From NCBI RefSeq assembly GCF_900112375.1, contig NZ_FOLS01000010.1, positions 62,001-126,000 of the forward strand: 64,000 nucleotides of DNA, written 5' to 3'. This document shows positions 46,351 to 55,488 of this stretch, one piece after another. Numbering within the stretch: position 1 is the first letter of the stretch; each line of letters starts with the position of its first letter. The stretch comes from Pseudomonas citronellolis (GTDB lineage Bacteria; Pseudomonadota; Gammaproteobacteria; Pseudomonadales; Pseudomonadaceae). Under the pieces are notes generated by a model, which was given only the letters and a program-made list of their open reading frames with translations, did no database searches and was not told where the DNA came from. The position numbers were made by a program, and so were the translations under genes.

Positions 46351-48165
46351 GTGGCACGCTCTACTCGGCTCCCGCCTCCGGCCCAGTGGCGCTATGCCCT
46401 GGCGTTCCTGGTGCTGCTGTGGCCATTGCTTTGGTTGCTCCATCACTTCGCCGAGCGCTACTACAGCGAGCAACTCGCCGAGCAGAACCAGCAGACCCTA
46501 GACCTCTACGTCGGCAACCTGCTCGGCACGCTGCGTCGCTACGAGGACCTGCCGCCGATCCTCAGCGAGCTGCCGGCGCTACGGGCCACCCTGCGGCAGA
46601 CCGAAGACCTGGAAACGAGAGACACAGCAAACACTCGCCTGGCGGAGATCCGCCAACGCACCGGTGCCGACGTCATCTACCTGATGCGCCCCGACGGGCA
46701 GACCCAGGCCGCCTCCAACTGGGACCAGCCGGACAGCTTCGTCGGCCGCAACTTCGCCTTCCGCCCTTATTACAAGGACGCGATCCAGGGTAAACCGGCG
46801 CGCTTCTTCGGCCTCGGCACCACCTCCAACCGGCGCGGCTACTACTTCGCCAGCGAAGTCCGGGATCCCGACAGATTGCTGGGCGTGCTGGTGGTCAAGC
46901 TGGACCTGGAACACATGGAACAGCTCTGGGGCAATACCCCGGAGCAACTGCTGGTCACCGACAGCAATGGCGTGGTCATCCTTTCCTCCAACAGCGCCTG
47001 GCGTTTCCATGCCAGCCGTCCGCTGTCGCCAGCCAAGCGGCGTGAGATCGCCGAGAACATTCCCTATCCGGTGCTCGATCCCAAGCCGCTGCGAATCGAT
47101 GAGAAACGCTGGATCAGCCTCAGCCGCGAACTTCCGGAAACCGGCTGGACGGTGAGCATCTACACGCCGAAGGCGCAGATCGACAGGCCAGTACGCAGCG
47201 TGCTGCTGATAGGCGGCGCAACCCTCATGACCCTGCTGCTGTTGCTCGCCCTGCTGAGCATCAGCCGCCGTCACTATCTCGAGCGCATCGCCCTGGAGGC
47301 CCAGGCCAAGCGCCAGCTGGAGATGCGCGTACTGGAGCGCACCCAGGAACTGGAAGATGCCAACGCCCGTCTGCAGCAGGAGGTACACGACCGCGAGCAG
47401 GCTCAACGCGAGTTGATGCACGCCCAGGACGAAGTGGTCCAGGCCGGCAAACTGACTGCCCTGGGCACTATGTCGGCGAGTATCAGCCACGAGCTCAACC
47501 AGCCGCTCGCCGCCATCCGCAGCTACGCCGACAATGCCCGGGTGCTGCTCGACCACCAGCGCCTCGACGACGCCCGCGGCAATCTCGATCAGATCAGCTC
47601 GCTGACCGAGCGCATGGCCTCGATCATCGCCCATCTCAAGGCCTATGCCCGCGGTGCGCGGCGTGCGCCGGAGAACGTAGCCCTGCAACCGGCGATCAAC
47701 GATGCCCTGGCCCTGGTGGCCAGCCGGCGCCAGGCGATGAACGTCGAGTTGCAGCGTGACCTGCCCGACGCGCCGATCTGGGTGCAGGCCGGCGAAACGC
47801 GCCTGCGACAGATCCTCGCCAACCTGCTCTCCAACGCACTCGACGCCCTAAGCGAGAAAGCCCCGCCGCGGCGCCTCTGGCTCACGGCCGAGCAGAAGCC
47901 GGACGGCATCGTCCTGTACCTGCGCGACAACGGCCCGGGCTTCTCGGAACAAGCCCTGGCCCACGCCCGCGAACCCTTCTTCACCACCAAGACCAGCGCC
48001 AAGGGCCTGGGCCTTGGCCTGGCCATCTGCGACACCCTGCTACGCGCCCTCGGCGGCCGCCTGGAACTGGGCAATCACCCCGAGGGCGGCGCTCTCGTAC
48101 AATTGCACCTGTTGCCGGGAGTCCCCGGCGTGATGCCGACGCCCCAGGAGGAAACCCGCGCATGA
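46351..48165 (+). CDS. dctB: C4-dicarboxylate sensor histidine kinase DctB
   Basis: The 604-residue protein starts at GTG 46351. It has an N-terminal membrane segment (about 14-32), a periplasmic double-PAS sensor (about 45-280), a second membrane segment (about 285-310) and a coiled coil. The kinase core has SISHELNQPLAAIRSYADNA (phospho-His), a LSNALDAL N-box, and DNGPGF and GLGLAI. It senses C4-dicarboxylates and phosphorylates DctD, with which it overlaps by four bases. Confidence 0.94.
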   Translation: MARSTRLPPPAQWRYALAFLVLLWPLLWLLHHFAERYYSEQLAEQNQQTLDLYVGNLLGTLRRYEDLPPILSELPALRATLRQTEDLETRDTANTRLAEIRQRTGADVIYLMRPDGQTQAASNWDQPDSFVGRNFAFRPYYKDAIQGKPARFFGLGTTSNRRGYYFASEVRDPDRLLGVLVVKLDLEHMEQLWGNTPEQLLVTDSNGVVILSSNSAWRFHASRPLSPAKRREIAENIPYPVLDPKPLRIDEKRWISLSRELPETGWTVSIYTPKAQIDRPVRSVLLIGGATLMTLLLLLALLSISRRHYLERIALEAQAKRQLEMRVLERTQELEDANARLQQEVHDREQAQRELMHAQDEVVQAGKLTALGTMSASISHELNQPLAAIRSYADNARVLLDHQRLDDARGNLDQISSLTERMASIIAHLKAYARGARRAPENVALQPAINDALALVASRRQAMNVELQRDLPDAPIWVQAGETRLRQILANLLSNALDALSEKAPPRRLWLTAEQKPDGIVLYLRDNGPGFSEQALAHAREPFFTTKTSAKGLGLGLAICDTLLRALGGRLELGNHPEGGALVQLHLLPGVPGVMPTPQEETRA

Positions 48166-49544
48166 GCAGTGCCGCATTCGCCGCCGATACCCAGGTCCTG
48201 CTGATCGACGATGACCCCCACCTGCGCCAGGCACTGGGCCAGACCCTCGACCTCGCCGGCTTCCGCGCCACCAGCCTGGGCGATGCCCGGGAACTGGACG
48301 CCAGCCTCGCGCGCGACTGGCCAGGCGTGGTGGTGAGCGATATCCGCATGCCTGGCGTCGACGGCCTGCAGTTGCTGGAACAGTTGCATGCCCAGGACCC
48401 GGAGTTGCCGGTGATCCTGATCACCGGGCATGGTGACGTGCCCCTGGCGGTCAAGGCCATGCGCGCCGGCGCCTATGACTTCCTCGAGAAGCCCTTCCCC
48501 AGCGACGCCCTGCTCGACAGCGTGCGCCGTGCCCTGGAGGTGCGTCGCCTGGTGCTGGAGAACCGCAGCCTGCGCATGGCCCTGGCCGAGCGCAAGGAAG
48601 TGAAAGGGCGCCTGGTCGGCCAGTCGGCCGGCATGCAGCGCCTGCAGGAGCAGGTGGCGGCTCTGGCCGGGCTGCAGGCCGACGTGCTGATCCTCGGCGA
48701 GACCGGCTCCGGCAAGGAAGTGGTGGCCCGTGCGCTGCACGACCTGTCCAACCGACGCAACGGCCCCTTCGTCGCCATCAACGCCGGCGCCCTGGCCGAG
48801 TCGGTGGTGGAAAGCGAGCTGTTCGGCCACGAGCAGGGTGCGTTCACCGGTGCGCAGAAGCGCCGCATCGGCAAATTCGAGTTCGCCAACGGCGGCACCC
48901 TGTTCCTCGACGAGATCGAGAGCATGAGCCTGGACGTCCAGGTCAAGCTGCTGCGCCTGCTGCAGGAACGGGTGGTCGAGCGCCTGGGCTCGAACCAGTT
49001 GATCCCGCTGGACATCCGCATCATCGCCGCGACCAAGGAAGACCTGCGCCTGGCCGCCGACGACGGACGTTTCCGCGCCGACCTCTATTACCGCCTGAAC
49101 GTCGCCAGCCTGCGCATTCCGCCGCTGCGCGAGCGTGGTGAAGACATCCTGCTGCTGTTCCAGCACTTCGCCGAGCGCGCCGCGCAACGCCACGGCATTG
49201 CGGCCCGCACCCTTTCCCCCGCGCAACGCGCGCAACTGCTGGGGCACAGCTGGCCGGGCAATGTGCGCGAGCTGCAGAACGTCGCCGAACGCTTCGCCCT
49301 GGGCCTGGACCTTGGCCTGGACGAATACCAGGCCAACGCCCCCGCCCAGGCGGTCGGTGGCTCGCTGAACGAACAGGTAGAGGCCTTCGAACGCGCGCTG
49401 ATCGCCGCCGAGATGGCCAACCAGCACAGCTCGCTACGCAGCCTGGCCGAGACGCTGGGTGTGCCGCGCAAGACCCTGCACGACAAGTTGCGCAAGCATG
49501 GGCTGCTGTTCAACCAGCCTGAGGGTACGTCAGGAGACGATTGA
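48162..49544 (+). CDS. dctD: Sigma-54-dependent response regulator DctD
   Basis: The 460-residue NtrC-type regulator has a receiver domain with Asp60 (VVVSDIRMPGVDG), Walker A GETGSGKE (179-186), the sigma-54-contact loop GAFTGAQ and a Fis-type C-terminal helix-turn-helix (SLRSLAETLGVPRKTLHDKLRKHGLL). In P. aeruginosa DctBD drives C4-dicarboxylate transporters. The dctPQM genes normally following it are absent here. Confidence 0.95.
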   Translation: MSSAAFAADTQVLLIDDDPHLRQALGQTLDLAGFRATSLGDARELDASLARDWPGVVVSDIRMPGVDGLQLLEQLHAQDPELPVILITGHGDVPLAVKAMRAGAYDFLEKPFPSDALLDSVRRALEVRRLVLENRSLRMALAERKEVKGRLVGQSAGMQRLQEQVAALAGLQADVLILGETGSGKEVVARALHDLSNRRNGPFVAINAGALAESVVESELFGHEQGAFTGAQKRRIGKFEFANGGTLFLDEIESMSLDVQVKLLRLLQERVVERLGSNQLIPLDIRIIAATKEDLRLAADDGRFRADLYYRLNVASLRIPPLRERGEDILLLFQHFAERAAQRHGIAARTLSPAQRAQLLGHSWPGNVRELQNVAERFALGLDLGLDEYQANAPAQAVGGSLNEQVEAFERALIAAEMANQHSSLRSLAETLGVPRKTLHDKLRKHGLLFNQPEGTSGDD

Positions 49545-49675
49545 GAGCCCTCTGTCAGTTATCGGCTTTTTCTACGCCAGCTCAGCAGCTAGTATCCGCG
49601 CTTGCAGATTTACAAGAACGTAAAAGCATTTTTGCTCAATGGACTCTTCTCATGGACTTATCGAGGTAGTAGTAC

Positions 49676-51097
49676 GTGTCAGCCCCCTTGGTCGTCGATC
49701 TTGATGGCACTCTTATCCACAGCGACCTACTGCTCGAATCCGGCCTGAGCTTTCTCAAGCGCCATCCTCTGAAGGCGTTGTCGCCTCTACGCTGGCTGGC
49801 CGGTGGCAAGGCGAACCTGAAAAGCCGCCTGGCCGGCGTAGCGCCAGTGGACGTCTCGGTACTGCCTTACAACAAGGCGGTCATCGAACTGATCCAACGC
49901 AAGAAGGAAGAAGGCCATCGCATCGTCCTGGCAACGGCCAGCCATCGTAGCTATGCCGAGCAGATCGCCGAACACCTCGGCCTGTTCGACCAGGTCCTGG
50001 CGACCGACGAGCACATCAACCTCTCGGCCCACCGCAAACGTGACGCTTTGGTCGCCGAATTCGGCATGCAGGGCTTTGATTACGCCGGCAACTCCAGTGA
50101 TGACCTGCCCGTCTGGCAGGCTGCCCGACGCGCCTATGTGGTGAACTCCAGCGGCAAGATCAGCCAGCGCGCTCACAGCCATGGCAACGTCGAGGAAGAG
50201 CTCAAGCATGAGGTGCAGGTCGCCCGCACCTGGATCAAAGCCTTGCGCATGCACCAATGGGCGAAGAACGCCCTGATTTTCGTGCCCTTGCTGGCCAGCC
50301 ATCGCCTGCTGGAAACCCACTTGCTGCTCAATGGGTTGCTGGCATTCCTGTTCTTCGGTCTGTGCGCATCGAGCGTCTACGTGCTGAACGACCTGCTGGA
50401 CCTGGAGGACGACCGTCACCACGCGAGCAAATTCCGCCGGCCGTTCGCCAGTGGCGCGTTGTCGATCAAGAGCGGCCTGCTCGCGTTCCCGCTACTATTG
50501 CTGGCCGGATTCAGCGGCGCCCTGCTGCTGTTGCCGTGGAAATTCAGCCTCGCGCTTCTGGCCTACTACCTGCTGACACTGGCCTACTCCTTCTGGCTGA
50601 AACGCCGAATGGCGGTGGATGTGCTGGTCCTGGCGATGCTCTATACCTCGCGCATCATTGCCGGCACCTTTGCTTTCGAGGTGAAGCTGACCTTCTGGAT
50701 GCTGGCATTCTCGATGTTCATCTTCCTCAGCCTGGCGCTGGTCAAGCGCTACGCCGAGTTGCGCGATGCCCGGATGAAGGGCAAGAACCAGAAGACCCGC
50801 GGGCGCGGCTATTACCCCGATGACCTGGAGATGGTTTCCTCGCTGGGAGCCTCGTCGGGCTACCTGTCGGTGATGGTGCTGGCGCTCTACATCCAGGATG
50901 GCAGCACGGCGGCGATGTACCACTATCCACAGCTGATCTGGCTGGCCTGCCCGCTGCTGCTCTACTGGATCACCCGGATCTGGATGCTGACCCACCGTGG
51001 GCTGATGCACGACGACCCTGTGGTCTTCGCCATCAAGGATCGCACCAGTCTACTCATCGGCGCGTGCTTCGCAGTGATCTTCTGGGTGGCCGCCTGA
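49676..51097 (+). CDS. HAD-UbiA fusion: polyprenyl-phosphate 5-phosphoribosyltransferase-like
   Basis: The 473-residue protein starts at GTG 49676 with GAGGTAG upstream. Residues 1-190 are a HAD domain (VVDLDGTLIHSDLLLESGL). From about 195 there is a UbiA-type membrane domain with ALRMHQWAKNALIFVPLLAS, NDLLDLEDDRHH (NDxxDxxxD) and a ~200-residue hydrophobic tail of about eight segments. The ALRxxQWxKNxLxFxP motif is that of mycobacterial Rv3806c, which attaches phosphoribose to polyprenyl phosphate. The HAD part may supply the 5-phosphatase. It leads into dprE-like genes. Confidence 0.83.
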   Translation: MSAPLVVDLDGTLIHSDLLLESGLSFLKRHPLKALSPLRWLAGGKANLKSRLAGVAPVDVSVLPYNKAVIELIQRKKEEGHRIVLATASHRSYAEQIAEHLGLFDQVLATDEHINLSAHRKRDALVAEFGMQGFDYAGNSSDDLPVWQAARRAYVVNSSGKISQRAHSHGNVEEELKHEVQVARTWIKALRMHQWAKNALIFVPLLASHRLLETHLLLNGLLAFLFFGLCASSVYVLNDLLDLEDDRHHASKFRRPFASGALSIKSGLLAFPLLLLAGFSGALLLLPWKFSLALLAYYLLTLAYSFWLKRRMAVDVLVLAMLYTSRIIAGTFAFEVKLTFWMLAFSMFIFLSLALVKRYAELRDARMKGKNQKTRGRGYYPDDLEMVSSLGASSGYLSVMVLALYIQDGSTAAMYHYPQLIWLACPLLLYWITRIWMLTHRGLMHDDPVVFAIKDRTSLLIGACFAVIFWVAA

Positions 51098-52413
51098 TGG
51101 CCCGCCACCTGGCGTCCTGGGGACGCTACCCTTACGCCCCCCAGGAACTGCACCCCTGCGCCTGGCGTGATGAACTGCCGCCGCTATTCCAGCGTCTGGC
51201 AGCCAAAGGAACATTGCCCTATGGCAATGGCCGCAGCTACGGCGACAGTTGCCTGGCAGCCAGTGGCGAACTGCTGCAGACACGCCAACTGGACCGGTTG
51301 CTGGCAGCCGACTGGGAGCAGGGCCTGGTGCGGGCGGAGGCAGGGGTGACCCTGGCCGAGCTGCTGGCGGTCGCCATCCCCCGCGGCTGGTTCCTGCCGG
51401 TCACCCCCGGCACCAAGTTCGTGACCCTCGGTGGCGCGCTAGCCAACGACGTGCACGGCAAGAACCACCACGTCCGCGGGACCTTTGGCCGCCACGTGCG
51501 CCGCTTCGCCTTGCTCCGCTCGGACCAGGCCGCCCCGCTGGAATGCAGCACCACGGAAAACCCCGAGCTGTTCCGCGCCAGCATCGGCGGCCTCGGCCTG
51601 ACCGGCGTCATCGCCTGGGTCGAGTTGCAGCTGATGCCGATCGCCTCCAGCCGCATCGACAGCGTCACCGTGCGCTTCGACTCCCTGGGCGAGTTCTTCA
51701 GCCTGTCCGAAGAGTTCGACAAGACCCACGAGTACACCGTGGCCTGGATAGATTGCCTGGCCAGGGGCCACTCCGCCGGGCGCGGCGTGTTTTCGGTGGG
51801 TAACCACGCCCGGGAAGGCGCCCGGGAAGTCGATGGACGACCCCGCCTGAGCGTGCCCTTGACGCCGCCGGTCACCCTGATGAACAAGCTCAGCCTGAAC
51901 CTGTTCAACAACGCCTATTTCCATCTGCACAAGCCTGGGCGACACGCAGCGCAGGGCAGCTATGACCCGTTCTTCTACCCGCTGGACAGTATCCTGCACT
52001 GGAATCGCATCTACGGACGCAAGGGTTTCCAGCAGTACCAGTGCGTCATTCCGGAGGCTGCCGCCGAATCCGCCATGGCGGACATACTGGCCAGCATCGC
52101 GGCCAGCGGCAGCGGCTCCTTCCTGGCGGTGATGAAGCGCTGCGGCGACGTGCCCTCCCCGGGCCTGATGTCCTTCCCGATGCCGGGGGTGTCCCTGGCC
52201 CTGGACTTTCCCCAGCACCAGCGCCTGGAATCGGGGTTGTTCGGTCGCCTCGACCAGATCGTCAGGGCAGCGGGCGGTCGCCTCTACCCCGCGAAGGATG
52301 CGCACATGTCCGGTGACGATTTCCGCGCCTTCTATCCCGCCTGGCAGCAAGTCGAAGCACTGCGCGACCCGGCCCTTCTCTCCCTCTTCTGGAAACGCGT
52401 GACCCAAGCATGA
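51097..52413 (+). CDS. DprE1-like FAD oxidase (polyprenylphosphoryl-ribose 2-epimerase subunit)
   Basis: The 438-residue protein has an FAD_binding_4 N-terminal half (LPYGNGRSYGDSCLA, GTKFVTLGGALANDVHGKNHHVRGTFGRHV) that matches the GGAIAxDIHGKNHH pattern of mycobacterial DprE1. The C-terminal LSFPxPGxxxxxDFP and RLYPAKDAHM segments also match. By my memory of DprE1, its Cys387 aligns here with Ala (SLALDFP). It oxidises the 2-OH of lipid-linked ribose. It overlaps its neighbours by one and four bases. Confidence 0.87.
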   Translation: MARHLASWGRYPYAPQELHPCAWRDELPPLFQRLAAKGTLPYGNGRSYGDSCLAASGELLQTRQLDRLLAADWEQGLVRAEAGVTLAELLAVAIPRGWFLPVTPGTKFVTLGGALANDVHGKNHHVRGTFGRHVRRFALLRSDQAAPLECSTTENPELFRASIGGLGLTGVIAWVELQLMPIASSRIDSVTVRFDSLGEFFSLSEEFDKTHEYTVAWIDCLARGHSAGRGVFSVGNHAREGAREVDGRPRLSVPLTPPVTLMNKLSLNLFNNAYFHLHKPGRHAAQGSYDPFFYPLDSILHWNRIYGRKGFQQYQCVIPEAAAESAMADILASIAASGSGSFLAVMKRCGDVPSPGLMSFPMPGVSLALDFPQHQRLESGLFGRLDQIVRAAGGRLYPAKDAHMSGDDFRAFYPAWQQVEALRDPALLSLFWKRVTQA

Positions 52414-53150
52414 AGAATATCCTGATCGTCGGCGCCAGTTCCGCCATCGCCACAGCCTGCGCTCGCCAATGGGCCTCCGAGCGTGCCCGTTTCTTCCTGG
52501 TGGCGCGCAACGAAGAGAAACTCGGCCAGGTAGCCGACGACCTGCGCGCCCGTGGCGCCAGCGAGGTGCAGACCTACGCCCTGGACATGAACGACCTGCA
52601 GGCCCACGAAGCCATGCTGGCCAGCGCCGTAGCCAGCCTGGGCAGCCTCGACATCAGCCTGATCGCCCACGGCACCCTGCCCGACCAGGCGGCCTGCCAG
52701 CAGGATGTCGAACTGGCCCTGCGCGAATTCTCCAGCAACGGGCTGAGCGTGATCGCCCTGCTGACGCGCCTGGCCAACCGACTGGAACAGCAACGCAGCG
52801 GCAGCATTGCGGTGATCTCCTCGGTCGCCGGCGACCGTGGCCGGCCCTCGAACTATCTCTACGGCACCGCCAAGGCCGCCGTCACCACCTTCTGCGAAGG
52901 GCTGCGCGCGCGCCTGTTCAAGGTCGGCGTACACGTACTGACCATCAAGCCCGGCTTCGTCGATACCCCGATGACCCAGGGGCTACCGCTGCCCAAGGCA
53001 CTGGTGGCGGCTCCGGAGCGGGTGGCTGGCGATATCGTCCGTGCGGTGGAGAAGAAGAAGGACAGTATCTATACCCCGGCGTTCTGGGCGGGGATCATGC
53101 TGATCATCAAAAGTATTCCTCGTCCGATTTTCAATCGTATCAATTTATAA
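52410..53150 (+). CDS. DprE2-like SDR reductase (2-keto reductase)
   Basis: The 246-residue SDR has LIVGASSAIATACARQWA, the active-site YGTAKAAVTTFCEGL (Tyr-x3-Lys) and SSVAGDRGRPSNYLYG. The C-terminal DSIYTPAFWAGIMLIIKSIPRPIFNRI parallels DprE2, whose end is KIxPRxIF. With the DprE1-like enzyme it would turn lipid-linked ribose into arabinose. It overlaps dprE1 by four bases. Confidence 0.85.
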   Translation: MKNILIVGASSAIATACARQWASERARFFLVARNEEKLGQVADDLRARGASEVQTYALDMNDLQAHEAMLASAVASLGSLDISLIAHGTLPDQAACQQDVELALREFSSNGLSVIALLTRLANRLEQQRSGSIAVISSVAGDRGRPSNYLYGTAKAAVTTFCEGLRARLFKVGVHVLTIKPGFVDTPMTQGLPLPKALVAAPERVAGDIVRAVEKKKDSIYTPAFWAGIMLIIKSIPRPIFNRINL

Positions 53151-53175
53151 TATACGAATAGAAACAGGGATATCC

Positions 53176-55488
53176 ATGATCAGCCGGAATACCGAAATTG
53201 AAAAGCCCCTTAGCTTTTCACTCAATAGAACCCTGCAAGTAGCATTCTACTGTCTCACCTTGGTATTGGTCGCCTTTACAATCATTCCCTTCACCCCCAG
53301 CTTTCCGGTACTTGGCCAGGATCCAAGCTGGCACTTCGGCATGCTTGCCGCTACGGCTGAACGACTGAGTCTTGGCCAGGAGCTGATCTTTACCTTCGGC
53401 CCTTATTCAAGTCTGTATACGAAGGTCTATCACCCACAGACCGATACCCAGACATTGTTAGCCGGTGCAGCCCTGGCAGTATCGCTGTCACTGCTGATCA
53501 TTCTGCGCTTTTCCAACTATGCGCCCTTGGCGCGCACGCTCCATATACTTTTGCTGCTGATTTTATTACGTGGCAGCCCAGACTCCCTGCTTTTCTCCAT
53601 TCCACTGTTGTTGTGCCTTTCAGTGACACAAGCCAACAGCACTGGAAAACGTCTTGCTTTCGTCTTTTGCTGCCTGACGCTCGGCTTGCTTCCCTTGATA
53701 AAAGGCTCACTGCTACCACTTTGTGTGGCCAGCACCTTGCTCTGCCTCGGCTACAGCATCCTGAAAAGAAACCATGCAATGGCGCTGGGCATATTCACGA
53801 CGCCCTTGTTAGCAGCTTTGGCTTTCTGGAGTGCTGCCGGCCAGTCGCCGTTAGGACTAATTGAATATACACTAAACTTAATGCCGATTATTTCAGGCTA
53901 CAGCAACTCAATGGCCAGTTATGGTGCCGAAGCGCAGATAATCTATTACCTGGCCTGTAGCTCAGCCCTATTGATCGCAATAGCTACTGTCGAGAAAAAA
54001 AACCAATCCCACAAGACACTCCCATTCCTCTCTGTCGCTCTCTATCTATTCATTTCCTTCAAAGCTGGTTTCGTCAGGTACGACCACGCGCATATAGCAT
54101 TCGACGCCTTGCTCATTGCGCTAGTCCTCACCTTCGATGTAGCCAACAAAAAACTCTGGTACATAACTGCCGGGGTAACAGCCATCCTGACCTACAACTT
54201 TGGCACTTGGGGTGCGCGCAGCTTTACGCTCATGCCCTACCTATCAGCCCTTCAAGGCGCCATAGAACGTGTGCGCCAGCCTGACGAACTCTATGAAGGT
54301 TACAAGGCAAGAATGCTGGAGCTCAGCGCCCTCTCTCCTCTCGAGGTCAAACCTGGCACGTCCGACATCTACTCGTTTGATCAGAGCCAACTGCTCGCCT
54401 CCGGGAATCGGTGGTCACCACGTCCTATATTTCAGAGTTACAGTGTCTACACCCCCGAACTGGTGAGAATAAACGAGCGCCATCTACGCGGGAAAAACGC
54501 GCCGGATAACATCTTCTTCAAAGTTCAGCCAATAGACCGGCACTACCCTAGCCTCGAAGACGGCCTCAGCTGGCCGACCTTGCTGCAACTTTATTCGCCA
54601 AGTGCTTTCCAGGGCGACATGCTGACGTTGGTCCGCAACAAGCAACGGCCCGATGAAGCACCGGTGCTCCGACTGCTTGGAGAGCAGCGTGTCAGGTTAG
54701 CATCCTGGGCCTCTGTTCCTCGGGAAAAGATCGTATTCGCAAAAATCATCCTCAAACCTTCACTTGCAGGGAAGGTGGCGGCTCTTTTGCTGAAAAGCAG
54801 CGAGCTGAAAATAACCGTCTCTCTGCACAATGGTGAAACGCGAGACTTCAGGTTCATTGCTGGTATGGGGGAGACGGGCTTCATACTGTCGCCCCTTGTC
54901 GAAGACACCTTCGACTTCCTCACACTCAGTACCCAGGAAGGCTCCTATCTGGACCACAAGCAGGTTACCGGCCTCTCAATCAGTCCGGTGTCGCAAGGCT
55001 TCCTCTGGCAAGACGCATACGACCTCCAGTTCTATGCACTGGAACTGCCGCCCCCTACGGTGCCCAAAGCCAGCTTCTTCAGTGAAACGCTAGCCATCGC
55101 ACCGTCCGAGGTACGGCTCGCTCCCTGCGAGACCTCGGTGGACCTGATAGCGGGTAAGGCTCCCTCACAGGTAAGAATGTCCATAAGCAAGACACTGACG
55201 ATTGCTGGCTGGAATATCGTATCGAGCCAACAAGGATTGGCTCCGCAACAGATCTTCACCACGCTGGAAGACAAGCACGGCAATACCCTCTTCTTCCTCA
55301 ACAAGAAGGTGGCTCGTACCGATGTTAAGAGTTTCTTCGGACATCCAGAGATGGATGACGTCGGCTTTCAGGCAAACATCGACATTTCCGGACTGCAGGG
55401 AGACTACGTACTGGGTATCGCCCGGCGAACCAACAGCGGAATTGAGAAATGCCAGCAGGTCGCCTTCCCCCTGGAAATCAAGAATTGA
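53176..55488 (+). CDS. Large membrane protein, candidate GT-C arabinofuranosyltransferase
   Basis: The 770-residue protein has about ten hydrophobic segments in residues 20-360. An acidic GQDPSWHF motif follows the first, like the catalytic Asp motif of GT-C enzymes. A large soluble C-terminal half (about 370-770) may be periplasmic. No family is recognised. In mycobacteria the gene after dprE2 is the GT-C arabinofuranosyltransferase aftA, so position suggests the same role. It is lower in GC (line 53881-53940 is 29/60) than the dprE genes. Confidence 0.55.
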   Translation: MISRNTEIEKPLSFSLNRTLQVAFYCLTLVLVAFTIIPFTPSFPVLGQDPSWHFGMLAATAERLSLGQELIFTFGPYSSLYTKVYHPQTDTQTLLAGAALAVSLSLLIILRFSNYAPLARTLHILLLLILLRGSPDSLLFSIPLLLCLSVTQANSTGKRLAFVFCCLTLGLLPLIKGSLLPLCVASTLLCLGYSILKRNHAMALGIFTTPLLAALAFWSAAGQSPLGLIEYTLNLMPIISGYSNSMASYGAEAQIIYYLACSSALLIAIATVEKKNQSHKTLPFLSVALYLFISFKAGFVRYDHAHIAFDALLIALVLTFDVANKKLWYITAGVTAILTYNFGTWGARSFTLMPYLSALQGAIERVRQPDELYEGYKARMLELSALSPLEVKPGTSDIYSFDQSQLLASGNRWSPRPIFQSYSVYTPELVRINERHLRGKNAPDNIFFKVQPIDRHYPSLEDGLSWPTLLQLYSPSAFQGDMLTLVRNKQRPDEAPVLRLLGEQRVRLASWASVPREKIVFAKIILKPSLAGKVAALLLKSSELKITVSLHNGETRDFRFIAGMGETGFILSPLVEDTFDFLTLSTQEGSYLDHKQVTGLSISPVSQGFLWQDAYDLQFYALELPPPTVPKASFFSETLAIAPSEVRLAPCETSVDLIAGKAPSQVRMSISKTLTIAGWNIVSSQQGLAPQQIFTTLEDKHGNTLFFLNKKVARTDVKSFFGHPEMDDVGFQANIDISGLQGDYVLGIARRTNSGIEKCQQVAFPLEIKN

